Shown in pieces: positions 6,446 through 13,092 of a stretch of DNA of 13,092 bases. The DNA comes from an uncultured Clostridia bacterium. Its GTDB lineage: Bacteria > Bacillota > Clostridia > Christensenellales > Borkfalkiaceae. The notes under the pieces are model-generated. The model was not told where the DNA came from. It saw only the letters and a list, made by a program, of their open reading frames with translations, and did no database searches. Position numbers and translations under genes: made by a program. The stretch covers positions 1 through 13,092 of the forward strand of contig CANREX010000028.1 of assembly GCA_947629735.1 (NCBI GenBank). Direction: 5' to 3'. Positions within the stretch are counted from its first letter, which is position 1; every line of letters begins with the position of its first letter.

Positions 6446-6666
6446 TGTCATTCTGCCCGAGGGCGGTAGCCTACACCCCCCACTAACTGTCATTCTGAGC
6501 GTAGCGTTAGCGAAGTCGAAGAATCCGGAATTTTAATGCGCTTAGGACTTTTTTATGCGGCATACCCCAGCCGGATTCCTCGGCAGGCTCGGAATGACAA
6601 TGCGGTAAACCCCAGCCGGACCCATTCGACTGCACTCGCTATCGCTCGCTCCGCTCAGGGTGACAA
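6446..6666. repeat. Tandem intergenic repeat unit A (TGTCATTC type)
   Basis: The unit begins with TGTCATTCTGCCCGAGG and a GGTAGCCTACACC block. It continues with an inverted-repeat element (6488-6599) and ends with a 51-bp tail (6616-6666) holding TCGCTATCGCTCGCTCCGC. Unit B (6671-6963) repeats the same order only 4 bp later. The translations of such repeats (for example the SEPAEES-like and RIPRQARND-like strings) are familiar spurious ORFs in many genomes. The unit lies between the giant surface gene and yqfC, with no gene in it. Confidence 0.8.
6488..6599. mobile_element. MITE-like inverted-repeat element, copy 1
   Basis: The left end TGTCATTCTGAGC ... GAAGAATCCGG is matched in reverse complement by the right end CCGGATTCCTCGG ... 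GCTCGGAATGACA. The 112-bp element has imperfect terminal inverted repeats and no coding capacity. The central part carries ATTTTAATGC and CTTAGGACTTTTTTATGCGG, also present in copy 2. No transposase is nearby, so movement by a trans-acting enzyme is only an inference. Confidence 0.55.
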
Positions 6667-6712
6667 GAGGTGTCATTCTGCCGAGGGCGGTAGCCTACAC
6701 CCCCCCACTAAC

Positions 6713-6896
6713 TGTCATTCTGCCCGAGGGCGAAGCCCGACGGTTTGTAGAAAATTTTTGCAGTAAAGCAAAAATTTTCACAAAGCGTAGTGAGGCTGAA
6801 AGCCGAACGCAGTCGAAGAATCCGGTATTTTAATGCCCTTAGGACTTTTTTATGCGGCATACCCCAGCCGGATTCCTCGGCAGGCTCGGAATGACA
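6713..6896. mobile_element. MITE-like inverted-repeat element, copy 2
   Basis: The ends are TGTCATTCTG (6713-6722) and GGAATGACA (6888-6896), with GAAGAATCCGG and CCGGATTCCTCGG inside. The right half is nearly identical to copy 1. The left half is expanded by about 70 bp of different sequence. Confidence 0.5.
6750..6779. repeat. Perfect 12-bp AT-rich hairpin inside repeat unit B
   Basis: GAAAATTTTTGC (6750-6761) and GCAAAAATTTTC (6768-6779) pair perfectly around AGTAAA. It accounts for part of the length difference between units A and B and may be a separate small insertion nested in the repeat. Confidence 0.6.
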
Positions 6897-6970
6897 AAGT
6901 ATCATACCCAAACCGGACCCATTCGACTGCACTCGCTATCGCTCGCTCCGCTCAGGGTGACAACACCCAC

Positions 6971-7004
6971 CACTCGCTATCGCTCGTTCCGCTCAGGGTG
7001 AAAA
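6971..7004. repeat. Partial third copy of the repeat tail
   Basis: CACTCGCTATCGCTCGTTCC and the following CGCTCAGGGTGAAAA repeat the core of the 51-bp tails of units A and B with one internal change and an altered end (GTGAAAA for GTGACAA). It marks the right end of the repeat cluster. Confidence 0.65.
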
Positions 7005-7032
7005 ACAAGACAATTATAAATAATGCAGAAGA

Positions 7033-7072
7033 GGGCGCGGCGATAATAATTTTTATCGCCGCGCCCCTTTTT
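7033..7072. terminator. Strong 14-bp hairpin after the giant surface gene
   Basis: GGGCGCGGCGATAA (7033-7046) and TTATCGCCGCGCCC (7053-7066) form a perfect 14-bp stem around TAATTT. On the plus strand it is followed by C and five T (7068-7072), a textbook U-tract. On the minus strand, the direction of the giant gene, it is followed by TCTTCTGC, which is a poor U-tract. It begins 36 bp past the stop codon at 7108, so it most likely ends that transcript, perhaps as a bidirectional terminator. Confidence 0.65.
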
Positions 7073-7107
7073 AAATTTTGATTTTCACAACTTGACTGCC
7101 ATAAGAT

Positions 7108-10100
7108 TTAATAATCTAACGTAACCGTTAAATTGCCGGTTATATTCTGCTCGCCCGTAATTGTAGGCTTGATTTTACGGCGGGTGCTTGTATCTTTGTT
7201 AGAACCGTTTCTCTCGGTCACATAAATTATATAATTATTTTCCCCGTCCGTAACCACAAGTTGGTGATTAGAGCTGTCAAAATTAAACTCGGTCTTGCCC
7301 TCGTAAATCTGTATGGTTAAACTCGTGCCGTTTGTCAAAGTCGACGCCGCAGTAAGTTCTCCGTTTATGTGCAATGTACTTCTGCAAAAGGCTTTGAAGG
7401 GAACTTCAACTTTCAGTTCGTAAATCGAGCGCGTGTAAACTACGAGGTTTTCTTTGGAAACAGCAGTAACTTTATTCCAATTATCGTCATACCAACTTCC
7501 CGTGCCGCAAGTAGGCGCAGTCAAATTATTGCCGTAATAATTGACTTCCGCGGTTACGTCGTTGCCCACTTTGCTGTGACCCCAGATTGCGTACAACACA
7601 TCGCCGTCGTTATAACTTGTCGTCTCACCAACGAAGGACAATTTGCCGTCGGCTTCCGCCGCCCAGCCGAGGAAAGTATATCCGTCCGCAACGGGCGCAA
7701 ACAGTTTGATTCCGTCGCCGACCGCGATTGTGTTGACTTCGGTTTTCGCCTTTGCCCCGACCTGCTGTACGACTTCACCCATCTTGTAACTCATGGCAAC
7801 TTCGCTGTATACCTGTATTTTCTTTGGAATATTGAGCGTAATGGATATCGACAGCGTGCTTTCGTAAGCGTTGTTATCCGCCAATGTCACGACAACGACA
7901 TACTTGTTTTCGTTGACCTCGTTTTTATAGCCGCAGAGCAATTCGGTCAACTCTTCATTGAGTTTTTCAGCCTGCTGTTGAGTATATCTGCCCGTGCCGC
8001 GGAATCCGCCGCTTACCCGCGAGGAAATCTCTCTTTCAAAGCCCTCAATCTCGGCGACAAGCTCCGCGCCGTCAACTACGACGTTGAGTTTGTTCCAAGT
8101 ACCCGCAGCGTAGAGATGTCCGCCGCCGTTTGCGTGATAATTTATCAATTCCGAAGTGTTGGGGTCGTTTCCTATATATTTATAGTACTTGATTCCCAAT
8201 ACCGATTTCGTGCTGAAATGCGTCCAATCGCTGTTGTGCGCGGGGCAATCGGCTTTCACGTAATATATTTTCAGATTGGTCTCTTCGCCGCCCGATACGG
8301 TCGCGCACCCGTAGAACGCAAACGACTTGGCGTCCGCAGAGCCCTCGAAATAGACGCTGTCCGTTTCGAACACGGCGAAGTCCATTCCGTAGTTATCGAG
8401 GAAAGCGCTCTCCCCTACCACCGTTATCGTCGAAGGAACTATAACGCTGTGAATGGGCTTATCTTCGGTGTTGGCAAACGCGCCCGCGGCTATCTTTGTG
8501 ACATAGTAGTCGCCGATCTTGCTTTCGAGCACGAGCGTTTCGTCATGCGTTGAATACCTGTCGTTGAATCCCGCGTCCTTGCCGCTCACGAAATAGGACT
8601 TGGAAGCCTTGTCGAAGATATATTTAACGTCGTTTATCGACACCTCGCTCTGCACGAACGTTCCGCTTAGATAGAGAACCGAAATTCCTGCGGGAACTTT
8701 ATCACCCGCCTTTACGGCTTCGCCCTCCTTTTCGCCGTCCTGATAGAAAGGACCTTCGATAGTGTCGAGCCCCTCTATTCCCATGGGCACTTCGTCGCCC
8801 TCGAAAGAGGCTATGGTGACGTCACCCTCGCCGTTCTTTATAAATATGGCGACTGCGGGGCGGGTTACCTGATAGAGCGTGAGCGCGCCGTCCATGGTGA
8901 GCGTTTTGCCGCAGAGCTCGCCGCCCGCCGAGAGCGAATAGAGCACTCTGTTCGCCTGCGTGCCGTCCGAATATACGGGCGAGGAATTATCGTATGTGTG
9001 GATAGTCGAGCCGTAGCGCACTTCCCGCGTTTCCGCAGTGCCGTCGAGGTTGTAAATCGTCAGCTCGTGCGTGTAGAGCATCTGCGAGTATTCGTTTCTG
9101 AGCCCGTTCGTCCAGAAGCAGCCGAATATCTCGTCATACTTGCCGTCCACTTTCACAAAGTGGTCGAAATCCACCGTCTTGCCGTTTTCTTCTGCTATGC
9201 GCATGGCTTCGTCGTACAGGCTGGGCGCGGTCTTGCCCTCCGTGAGCGCTGTGCCGAACGCGTAGTAGTCGTCTTTCGTCAAGCCCTCTTTGTAATCGAG
9301 CGACGCGTCGAACGTCACGTACGACTGTATCGCGCCGTACACTTTAACGCCGTTTATGCCCGTGACGTCGTCGCGGGTTATCGCCGCGCACAGCCGCGTG
9401 AGCACGCCGTCCGTTATGTAGGACGCGTTGAGGTCGAAGCCGTAGTAGTTGTCGGAGACGTTGAGCTCTTTTTCCATTGAGGAGACGTCTCCGAAGCGCG
9501 CCGTCTCGTTGCCGCCTATTATGACGCGCAGCGCGTTGACGTAATCATACATGGAAATTTCCCTGTCCTCCGTAGCCGCTTTCGCCTTATAGAGGAAGAG
9601 CTCATCGGGCTTGGAAAGCCCCGAATCCATCTTCGCGATGTCGCCCAAGCCGTCTACGACCCAGCCCCAGACGGTGCTGCTTACGCCGAGAAGCCAATTC
9701 AAAGTGGATTGCTCTCCCTTTGCAAACAGGTTGTCGATGAAGTACTCGAATGTCATCAGCCTGAATTCGGGCGAGGTCGAGAGATGTCTGCCTATCGTCA
9801 GATAACCGTTCTGATAGGTTAGCCCTATCGTGCCGTCGCTGACCAGATTGCCGCTGAGGTCGGCTATTAGCGAGAAGCGCAAGCCGTCTGCTATTTCCAG
9901 CGTGAGCGTGGAAATTTCGAGCTTGATTTTCAATATCGACACGATATTGACGTTCACGCTGCCGCCGAGCGTGAACATATCGTACACCTCGCCGCTGTCG
10001 TTCGTGGCGAATTTTACCGCGTCTTTCAGCAAATCGGGGATAAACTCTATGCTTATGTATTCGCCTTTGTCGAGCGAGGCGTAGCTGCGCGCTTCCGTCT

Positions 10101-13092
10101 TGTTCGAGGAGAGCGATATCCACTCTTTGAGCTCGGTCACACCGGAAGGATCGGTGACGTTGGCTTTCGCGCTCGTCTTCATGGAGTGATATTTGTGGTT
10201 GATATTGACTTCCACCGTGCCGAGCGAGCCTTCCGTCTCCGTGCCGAACTGCTTCGCGAAGTTGTCGAGGTCGAACTTGACGTCCGTATCGTCGCCGACG
10301 CGCGTCGCCGTTATAGCCTCGTCAAACTTGAAGTTGAGTATCTTTTCGAGAATTTCGGCAATTTTTTCCGCCTTTACGGACATCTTCGTCTCGCTCTTTT
10401 CGCCGCTTTCCGCCTCGGGCAGGTCGCTTTCCGCCTTTTCGGGGAGCATGCCGCCGACAAACCGCAAGATGTCCGTATCGCATACGGCGGAGATGAGAGC
10501 GTCCACCGTGTCGTACAAGCTGTCCTGCGTCGCCTTGACTTTCAGATCGGGCAGTTTGAAGTTCATTACCTGCTTCAAATTTATGTAGAAGGTGGACTTC
10601 CCGCCGTTCCTTTCGGTAATTACGTTGAGGTCTATGGTGACGTCCTCCACGTATATCGCGAGGTTGGCTTCCGCAAGTTTGCCGTTATCCGCGCTCGCGC
10701 CCGTGACGTAAATTTCCGCGTTGACGTACACGCCTTTGAGCGCCGAAATATTGCAGTTGTCGCCCGCAAGGCAGAAGGTGACCGCGTACGTATCCGAGCC
10801 GAGAATTTCGCTTACCGAAACGCTCGAAATCGCGTCGAACAGGTAGTTGTATGCGAGCCGCGTGAACGCTTGCGCGCCCTCTTCCTTTGAAGAAACCATG
10901 TCTACTGCGGCGAATTGCCCGTTCAGCTTACCTATAAGCGAGCCGTCTGCAACGTACGCCGCGACGTCGCCGCCGAACGCAAAGCCGTTCTTGACCTTTA
11001 CGTCGTAGTACAGCGCGAGTTTGCCGTCGGAAGTTATCTTGATTTCCGCCGCGTTTTCGCCCGCGTACTTCACCAAAAGCGAACGCCTTGCGCCGCCTTC
11101 CGCGCCCTCTTCGTTTACGCTTGCGGTGAAGTTGTTGAGGTATTCCACCCAGCCGCCGTCCGAAAGCAAGCCGAACAGCGCCGTCATGAGCTTATCGTTT
11201 GAGGTGAGCGAAGAGAAGTTCAAATCGCCCTGTTTTGCGCTGTTTTCCGCGTTATTTCCGCCGTTTTGGGCGTTATTTTCGCCGTTTTGGGCTGTAACGG
11301 AATTCAGCGCGGGAAGCGAGAACGCCTCGGCTATCTTGGAATATATCTGCCCGAATCCCTCTGAAACAAGGTCGATGTCATCGCCGTAAATATCGATTCC
11401 CACGCCGTTCACGGCAAGGCGGACAAGCGGGGTCGTCTTTGCGTTTTTGTCGTAGTAGAGCATGACGCGGGTGACGTCCGCGCCGCTTTCCGCAAGCGAC
11501 ATAGTCAAATCGAGCGCCACGTATTCGCCGCCCTGCTTCCAGCTGACTTCCCCCCTGCCCCAAAGGCTTACCGTGAGCCCGTCGAGGTAGAGATACGTGC
11601 CGCCTTCCGCTATTTCGAACGCGACCGACTGACCGTCGATTATGCCCTTGACCTGCTCCGCCGCGCTGTTTACAAGGCGCACCAAAACCGCAAGGTCAAG
11701 CGCGTCGCTTGTGTCGGGTTGCGCGATTTTTTCGGTTGTGGGGTTTACGGTTACCGCAAGCCCGAGCGCGGGCACGTTTGCTACAAGATTGCAGTTTGCG
11801 TGCGAGTATGCAAGGTTGACTACGCCGAAGTTAATCGGAAGTTCTACGTTGAGAAGTTTAAGCACTTCGTCCGCGTTTACGCCGAGCTTTAAGCCGTCCG
11901 CGCTTGTCGTAAGTTCAGGAATAAGCGTTGAAAGGTCGGCGGTAAGTATTCCGCTTAAAACGCTTTCAAGCTCTATATTGCTTTCGTTTGTCTTTTCACC
12001 CAACTGTACGTTGCAGTATGCTAAAAGCTCTTTAACCGCGGCTATCGTTTCGTTGATTTCAGCCTTAACGGTTACGTTTACGTCCGAGCCGTTCAGCTTT
12101 TCAAGACTTAAAACTACTTCTCCGTTGGTTGCCTTGTCGTATGTATACCATGCAGTAAGTTCTGCACTTACGGGCAAGCCTTTGTATTCATAGCCTACAT
12201 TTACCGCCGCGCAGACCGCCAAGCCCTTTATATCCGCGTAAATTGTGGCTTCCGCGGTCAAGCCTTGGGTCTGCTCTATCGCGCTGCCGTCAAAGGACAG
12301 GCTAACTTCGTAGAGTTCCGCACTTATAAACTGCTGTATATCTTCAACCGCGTAAACCAAATCAAGCGCTTCGCTTGTGTCGGGTGTTTCAATTTCGCAG
12401 TTCGCAGGGTTGATTTCCACCGCAAGCCCGAGCGCGGGAACGTTGGCTACAAGATTGCAATTTGCGTGAGAGTATGCAAGGTTGACTACCCCGAAGTTAA
12501 TCGGAAGTTCTACGTTGAGAAGTTTAAGAACTTCGTCCGCATTTACTCCGAGTTTTAAGCCGTCCGAGCTTGTCGCAAGTTCTGGAATAAGCTTTGAAAG
12601 GTCTGCGGTGAGTATTCCGCTTAACACGCTTTCAAGTTCTATATTGCTTTCGTTTGTCTTTTCACCCAACTGTACGTTGCAGTATGCAAGCAATTCTTTA
12701 ACCGCGGCAACAGTTTCGTTGATTTCAGCCTTAACGGTTACGTTTACGTCTGTTCCGTTTAATTTTTCAAGGCTTAAAACTATTTCTCCGTTGGTTGCTT
12801 TGTCGTATGTATACCATGCTGTAAGTTCCGCGCTTACGGGCAAGCCGTTATACTTGTATTCAACGGAAATTTCCGCGCAGACCGCCAAGCCCTTTATATC
12901 CGCATAAATTGTAGCTTCCGCGGTCAAGCCTTGGGTCTGCTCAATCGCGTTGCCGTCAAAGGAAAGGCTAACTTCGTAGAGTTCCGCGCTTATAAATTTC
13001 TGTATGTCCTCAATCGCGTAAACCAAATCAAGCGCGTCGCTTGTGTCGGGTTGCGCGATTTTTTCGGTTGTGGGGTTTACGGTTACCGCAAG
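7108..13092 (-). CDS. Giant repeat-rich surface protein, 3' part (start outside window)
   Basis: The frame is open from the right edge to TAA at 7108-7110, giving 1,994 visible residues; the true start and any signal peptide lie beyond 13092. From N to C: the end of one 222-residue repeat, two full copies (11692-13023), then diverged beta-rich segments. An Asn/Gly-rich linker follows (about 11221-11305), then more beta-rich sequence to about 9100. Next comes an InlB/Listeria-Bacteroides-like stretch (about 8920-9085; ELTIYNLDGT...VRYGSTI) and BspA-type leucine-rich repeats (about 8280-8520; KIAAGAFAN, VIVPSTITVVGESAF). A clear Listeria-Bacteroides repeat lies at about 7580-7700 (DGYTFLGWAAEADG...LYAIWG). 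Such domains are known from secreted or wall-associated adhesins. No LPXTG, SLH domain or C-terminal membrane segment is visible. The ligand is unknown. Confidence 0.9.
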   Translation of the reverse strand, partial: LAVTVNPTTEKIAQPDTSDALDLVYAIEDIQKFISAELYEVSLSFDGNAIEQTQGLTAEATIYADIKGLAVCAEISVEYKYNGLPVSAELTAWYTYDKATNGEIVLSLEKLNGTDVNVTVKAEINETVAAVKELLAYCNVQLGEKTNESNIELESVLSGILTADLSKLIPELATSSDGLKLGVNADEVLKLLNVELPINFGVVNLAYSHANCNLVANVPALGLAVEINPANCEIETPDTSEALDLVYAVEDIQQFISAELYEVSLSFDGSAIEQTQGLTAEATIYADIKGLAVCAAVNVGYEYKGLPVSAELTAWYTYDKATNGEVVLSLEKLNGSDVNVTVKAEINETIAAVKELLAYCNVQLGEKTNESNIELESVLSGILTADLSTLIPELTTSADGLKLGVNADEVLKLLNVELPINFGVVNLAYSHANCNLVANVPALGLAVTVNPTTEKIAQPDTSDALDLAVLVRLVNSAAEQVKGIIDGQSVAFEIAEGGTYLYLDGLTVSLWGRGEVSWKQGGEYVALDLTMSLAESGADVTRVMLYYDKNAKTTPLVRLAVNGVGIDIYGDDIDLVSEGFGQIYSKIAEAFSLPALNSVTAQNGENNAQNGGNNAENSAKQGDLNFSSLTSNDKLMTALFGLLSDGGWVEYLNNFTASVNEEGAEGGARRSLLVKYAGENAAEIKITSDGKLALYYDVKVKNGFAFGGDVAAYVADGSLIGKLNGQFAAVDMVSSKEEGAQAFTRLAYNYLFDAISSVSVSEILGSDTYAVTFCLAGDNCNISALKGVYVNAEIYVTGASADNGKLAEANLAIYVEDVTIDLNVITERNGGKSTFYINLKQVMNFKLPDLKVKATQDSLYDTVDALISAVCDTDILRFVGGMLPEKAESDLPEAESGEKSETKMSVKAEKIAEILEKILNFKFDEAITATRVGDDTDVKFDLDNFAKQFGTETEGSLGTVEVNINHKYHSMKTSAKANVTDPSGVTELKEWISLSSNKTEARSYASLDKGEYISIEFIPDLLKDAVKFATNDSGEVYDMFTLGGSVNVNIVSILKIKLEISTLTLEIADGLRFSLIADLSGNLVSDGTIGLTYQNGYLTIGRHLSTSPEFRLMTFEYFIDNLFAKGEQSTLNWLLGVSSTVWGWVVDGLGDIAKMDSGLSKPDELFLYKAKAATEDREISMYDYVNALRVIIGGNETARFGDVSSMEKELNVSDNYYGFDLNASYITDGVLTRLCAAITRDDVTGINGVKVYGAIQSYVTFDASLDYKEGLTKDDYYAFGTALTEGKTAPSLYDEAMRIAEENGKTVDFDHFVKVDGKYDEIFGCFWTNGLRNEYSQMLYTHELTIYNLDGTAETREVRYGSTIHTYDNSSPVYSDGTQANRVLYSLSAGGELCGKTLTMDGALTLYQVTRPAVAIFIKNGEGDVTIASFEGDEVPMGIEGLDTIEGPFYQDGEKEGEAVKAGDKVPAGISVLYLSGTFVQSEVSINDVKYIFDKASKSYFVSGKDAGFNDRYSTHDETLVLESKIGDYYVTKIAAGAFANTEDKPIHSVIVPSTITVVGESAFLDNYGMDFAVFETDSVYFEGSADAKSFAFYGCATVSGGEETNLKIYYVKADCPAHNSDWTHFSTKSVLGIKYYKYIGNDPNTSELINYHANGGGHLYAAGTWNKLNVVVDGAELVAEIEGFEREISSRVSGGFRGTGRYTQQQAEKLNEELTELLCGYKNEVNENKYVVVVTLADNNAYESTLSISITLNIPKKIQVYSEVAMSYKMGEVVQQVGAKAKTEVNTIAVGDGIKLFAPVADGYTFLGWAAEADGKLSFVGETTSYNDGDVLYAIWGHSKVGNDVTAEVNYYGNNLTAPTCGTGSWYDDNWNKVTAVSKENLVVYTRSIYELKVEVPFKAFCRSTLHINGELTAASTLTNGTSLTIQIYEGKTEFNFDSSNHQLVVTDGENNYIIYVTERNGSNKDTSTRRKIKPTITGEQNITGNLTVTLDY
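11249..11290 (-). repeat. 21-bp tandem repeat in Asn/Gly linker
   Basis: Two 21-bp units (11249-11269 and 11270-11290) differ at a single base and encode a QNG(E/G)NNA-type heptad inside a linker rich in Asn, Gly, Gln and Ala. It separates two beta-rich parts of the giant protein and is a likely site of length variation by slippage. Confidence 0.7.
11692..12357 (-). repeat. 666-bp tandem repeat, unit 2 (222 aa)
   Basis: It runs from VYAVEDIQQF to PDTSDALDL and is the last well-conserved copy. The next segment (AVLVRLVNSAAEQ... LDGLTVSLWGRGEVSW... MLYYDKNAK) keeps a similar spacing of features but is strongly diverged, so the array appears to have grown by recent duplication on top of older, degenerate copies. 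Confidence 0.93.
12358..13023 (-). repeat. 666-bp tandem repeat, unit 1 (222 aa)
   Basis: It runs from VYAIEDIQKF to PDTSEALDL. Landmarks are GLTAEATIYADIKGLAV, LTAWYTYDKATNGE, LAYCNVQLGEKTNESN and VELPINFGVVNLAYSHANC. It aligns with unit 2 without gaps; about 25 of 222 residues differ, clustered in the YKYNG region and the C-terminal linker. Three or four cysteines per unit could form disulfides in a secreted protein. I do not recognise the fold. Confidence 0.93.
13024..13092 (-). repeat. C-terminal end of an upstream 222-residue repeat (unit 0)
   Basis: This encodes LAVTVNPTTEKIAQPDTSDA followed by LDL, the closing linker of a repeat whose body is outside the window. Bases 13028-13092 are identical to 11696-11760 (65 of 65), which is the linker of unit 2, exactly 1,332 bp (two periods) away. 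The intervening linker of unit 1 differs at about 20 of those 65 positions. Confidence 0.9.

Larger units (their letters stand above)
6671..6963. repeat. Tandem intergenic repeat unit B (TGTCATTC type)
   Basis: This is the second copy of unit A in the same orientation. The 42-bp head (6671-6712) differs from unit A by small indels, and the 51-bp tail (6913-6963) is identical to 6616-6666. It is about 70 bp longer, mainly because the left arm of its inner element carries extra sequence including a hairpin at 6750-6779. Confidence 0.8.

Noticed and set aside
6536..6932. Short ORFs in the repeat cluster on both strands
   Set aside because: Their translations (RIPRQARND-like, HSEPAEES-like) are typical spurious products of this intergenic repeat class.
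6446..6963. Possible CRISPR array
   Set aside because: The repeats are long (over 200 bp), only two and a partial, and not separated by uniform unique spacers; they contain inverted-repeat elements instead.
7369..8553. 394-residue plus-strand ORF
   Set aside because: Antisense to the giant surface gene across its leucine-rich and Listeria-Bacteroides repeats; no domain or ribosome-binding site seen.
13024..13026. Start of the giant gene at 13026
   Set aside because: The codon is an internal TTG (Leu) of the repeat linker; the frame continues open to the window edge in perfect repeat register.

Overview
The window looks like chromosomal DNA of a Gram-positive, endospore-lineage Firmicute (class Clostridia). 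It carries the conserved yqfC-yqfD-phoH-pgpH(yqfF)-ybeY-era-yqzL-recO block, including two members of sporulation-associated families (YqfC, YqfD). The neighbouring giant surface protein combines Listeria-Bacteroides (InlB-type) repeats, BspA-type leucine-rich repeats and long tandem repeats, a style common in gut Clostridia. An uncultured Christensenellales-like gut bacterium is plausible, but that is inference; no rRNA or taxon-specific marker is present.

Layout from left to right. Positions 1-385 hold no convincing gene but contain several hairpin repeats. Three of them share one 37-nt architecture: fixed flank, variable 8-bp stem, fixed 9-nt loop, fixed GAG. Positions 386-430 are an intrinsic terminator on the minus strand. 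Positions 444-6322 hold eight closely packed minus-strand genes, transcribed right to left: yqfC, yqfD, phoH, pgpH-like, ybeY, era, a 35-codon yqzL and recO. A TATAAT-like promoter element precedes yqfC at about 6353-6358. Positions 6323-7107 are non-coding: a tandemly duplicated repeat of the TGTCATTC...GAATGACA type, then a strong hairpin. Positions 7108-13092 are the 3' part of one giant minus-strand gene that runs off the right edge. Its visible N-terminal side consists of near-identical 666-bp (222-residue) tandem repeats.

The operon combines RNA and ribosome quality control (YbeY endoribonuclease, Era 30S-assembly GTPase, PhoH ATPase), DNA repair (RecO), probable c-di-AMP breakdown (PgpH-like HD hydrolase) and sporulation-linked envelope proteins (YqfC/YqfD). 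Compared with the Bacillus arrangement, dgkA and cdd are absent between ybeY and era, PgpH lacks the large extracellular domain, and YqfD is short. Several starts had to be moved by ribosome-binding site and homology reasoning: era at 2241, recO GTG at 1166, phoH TTG at 5145. The least explained items are the covarying hairpin family at 1-334 and the alternating (A/B) higher-order pattern in the giant protein's tandem repeats.
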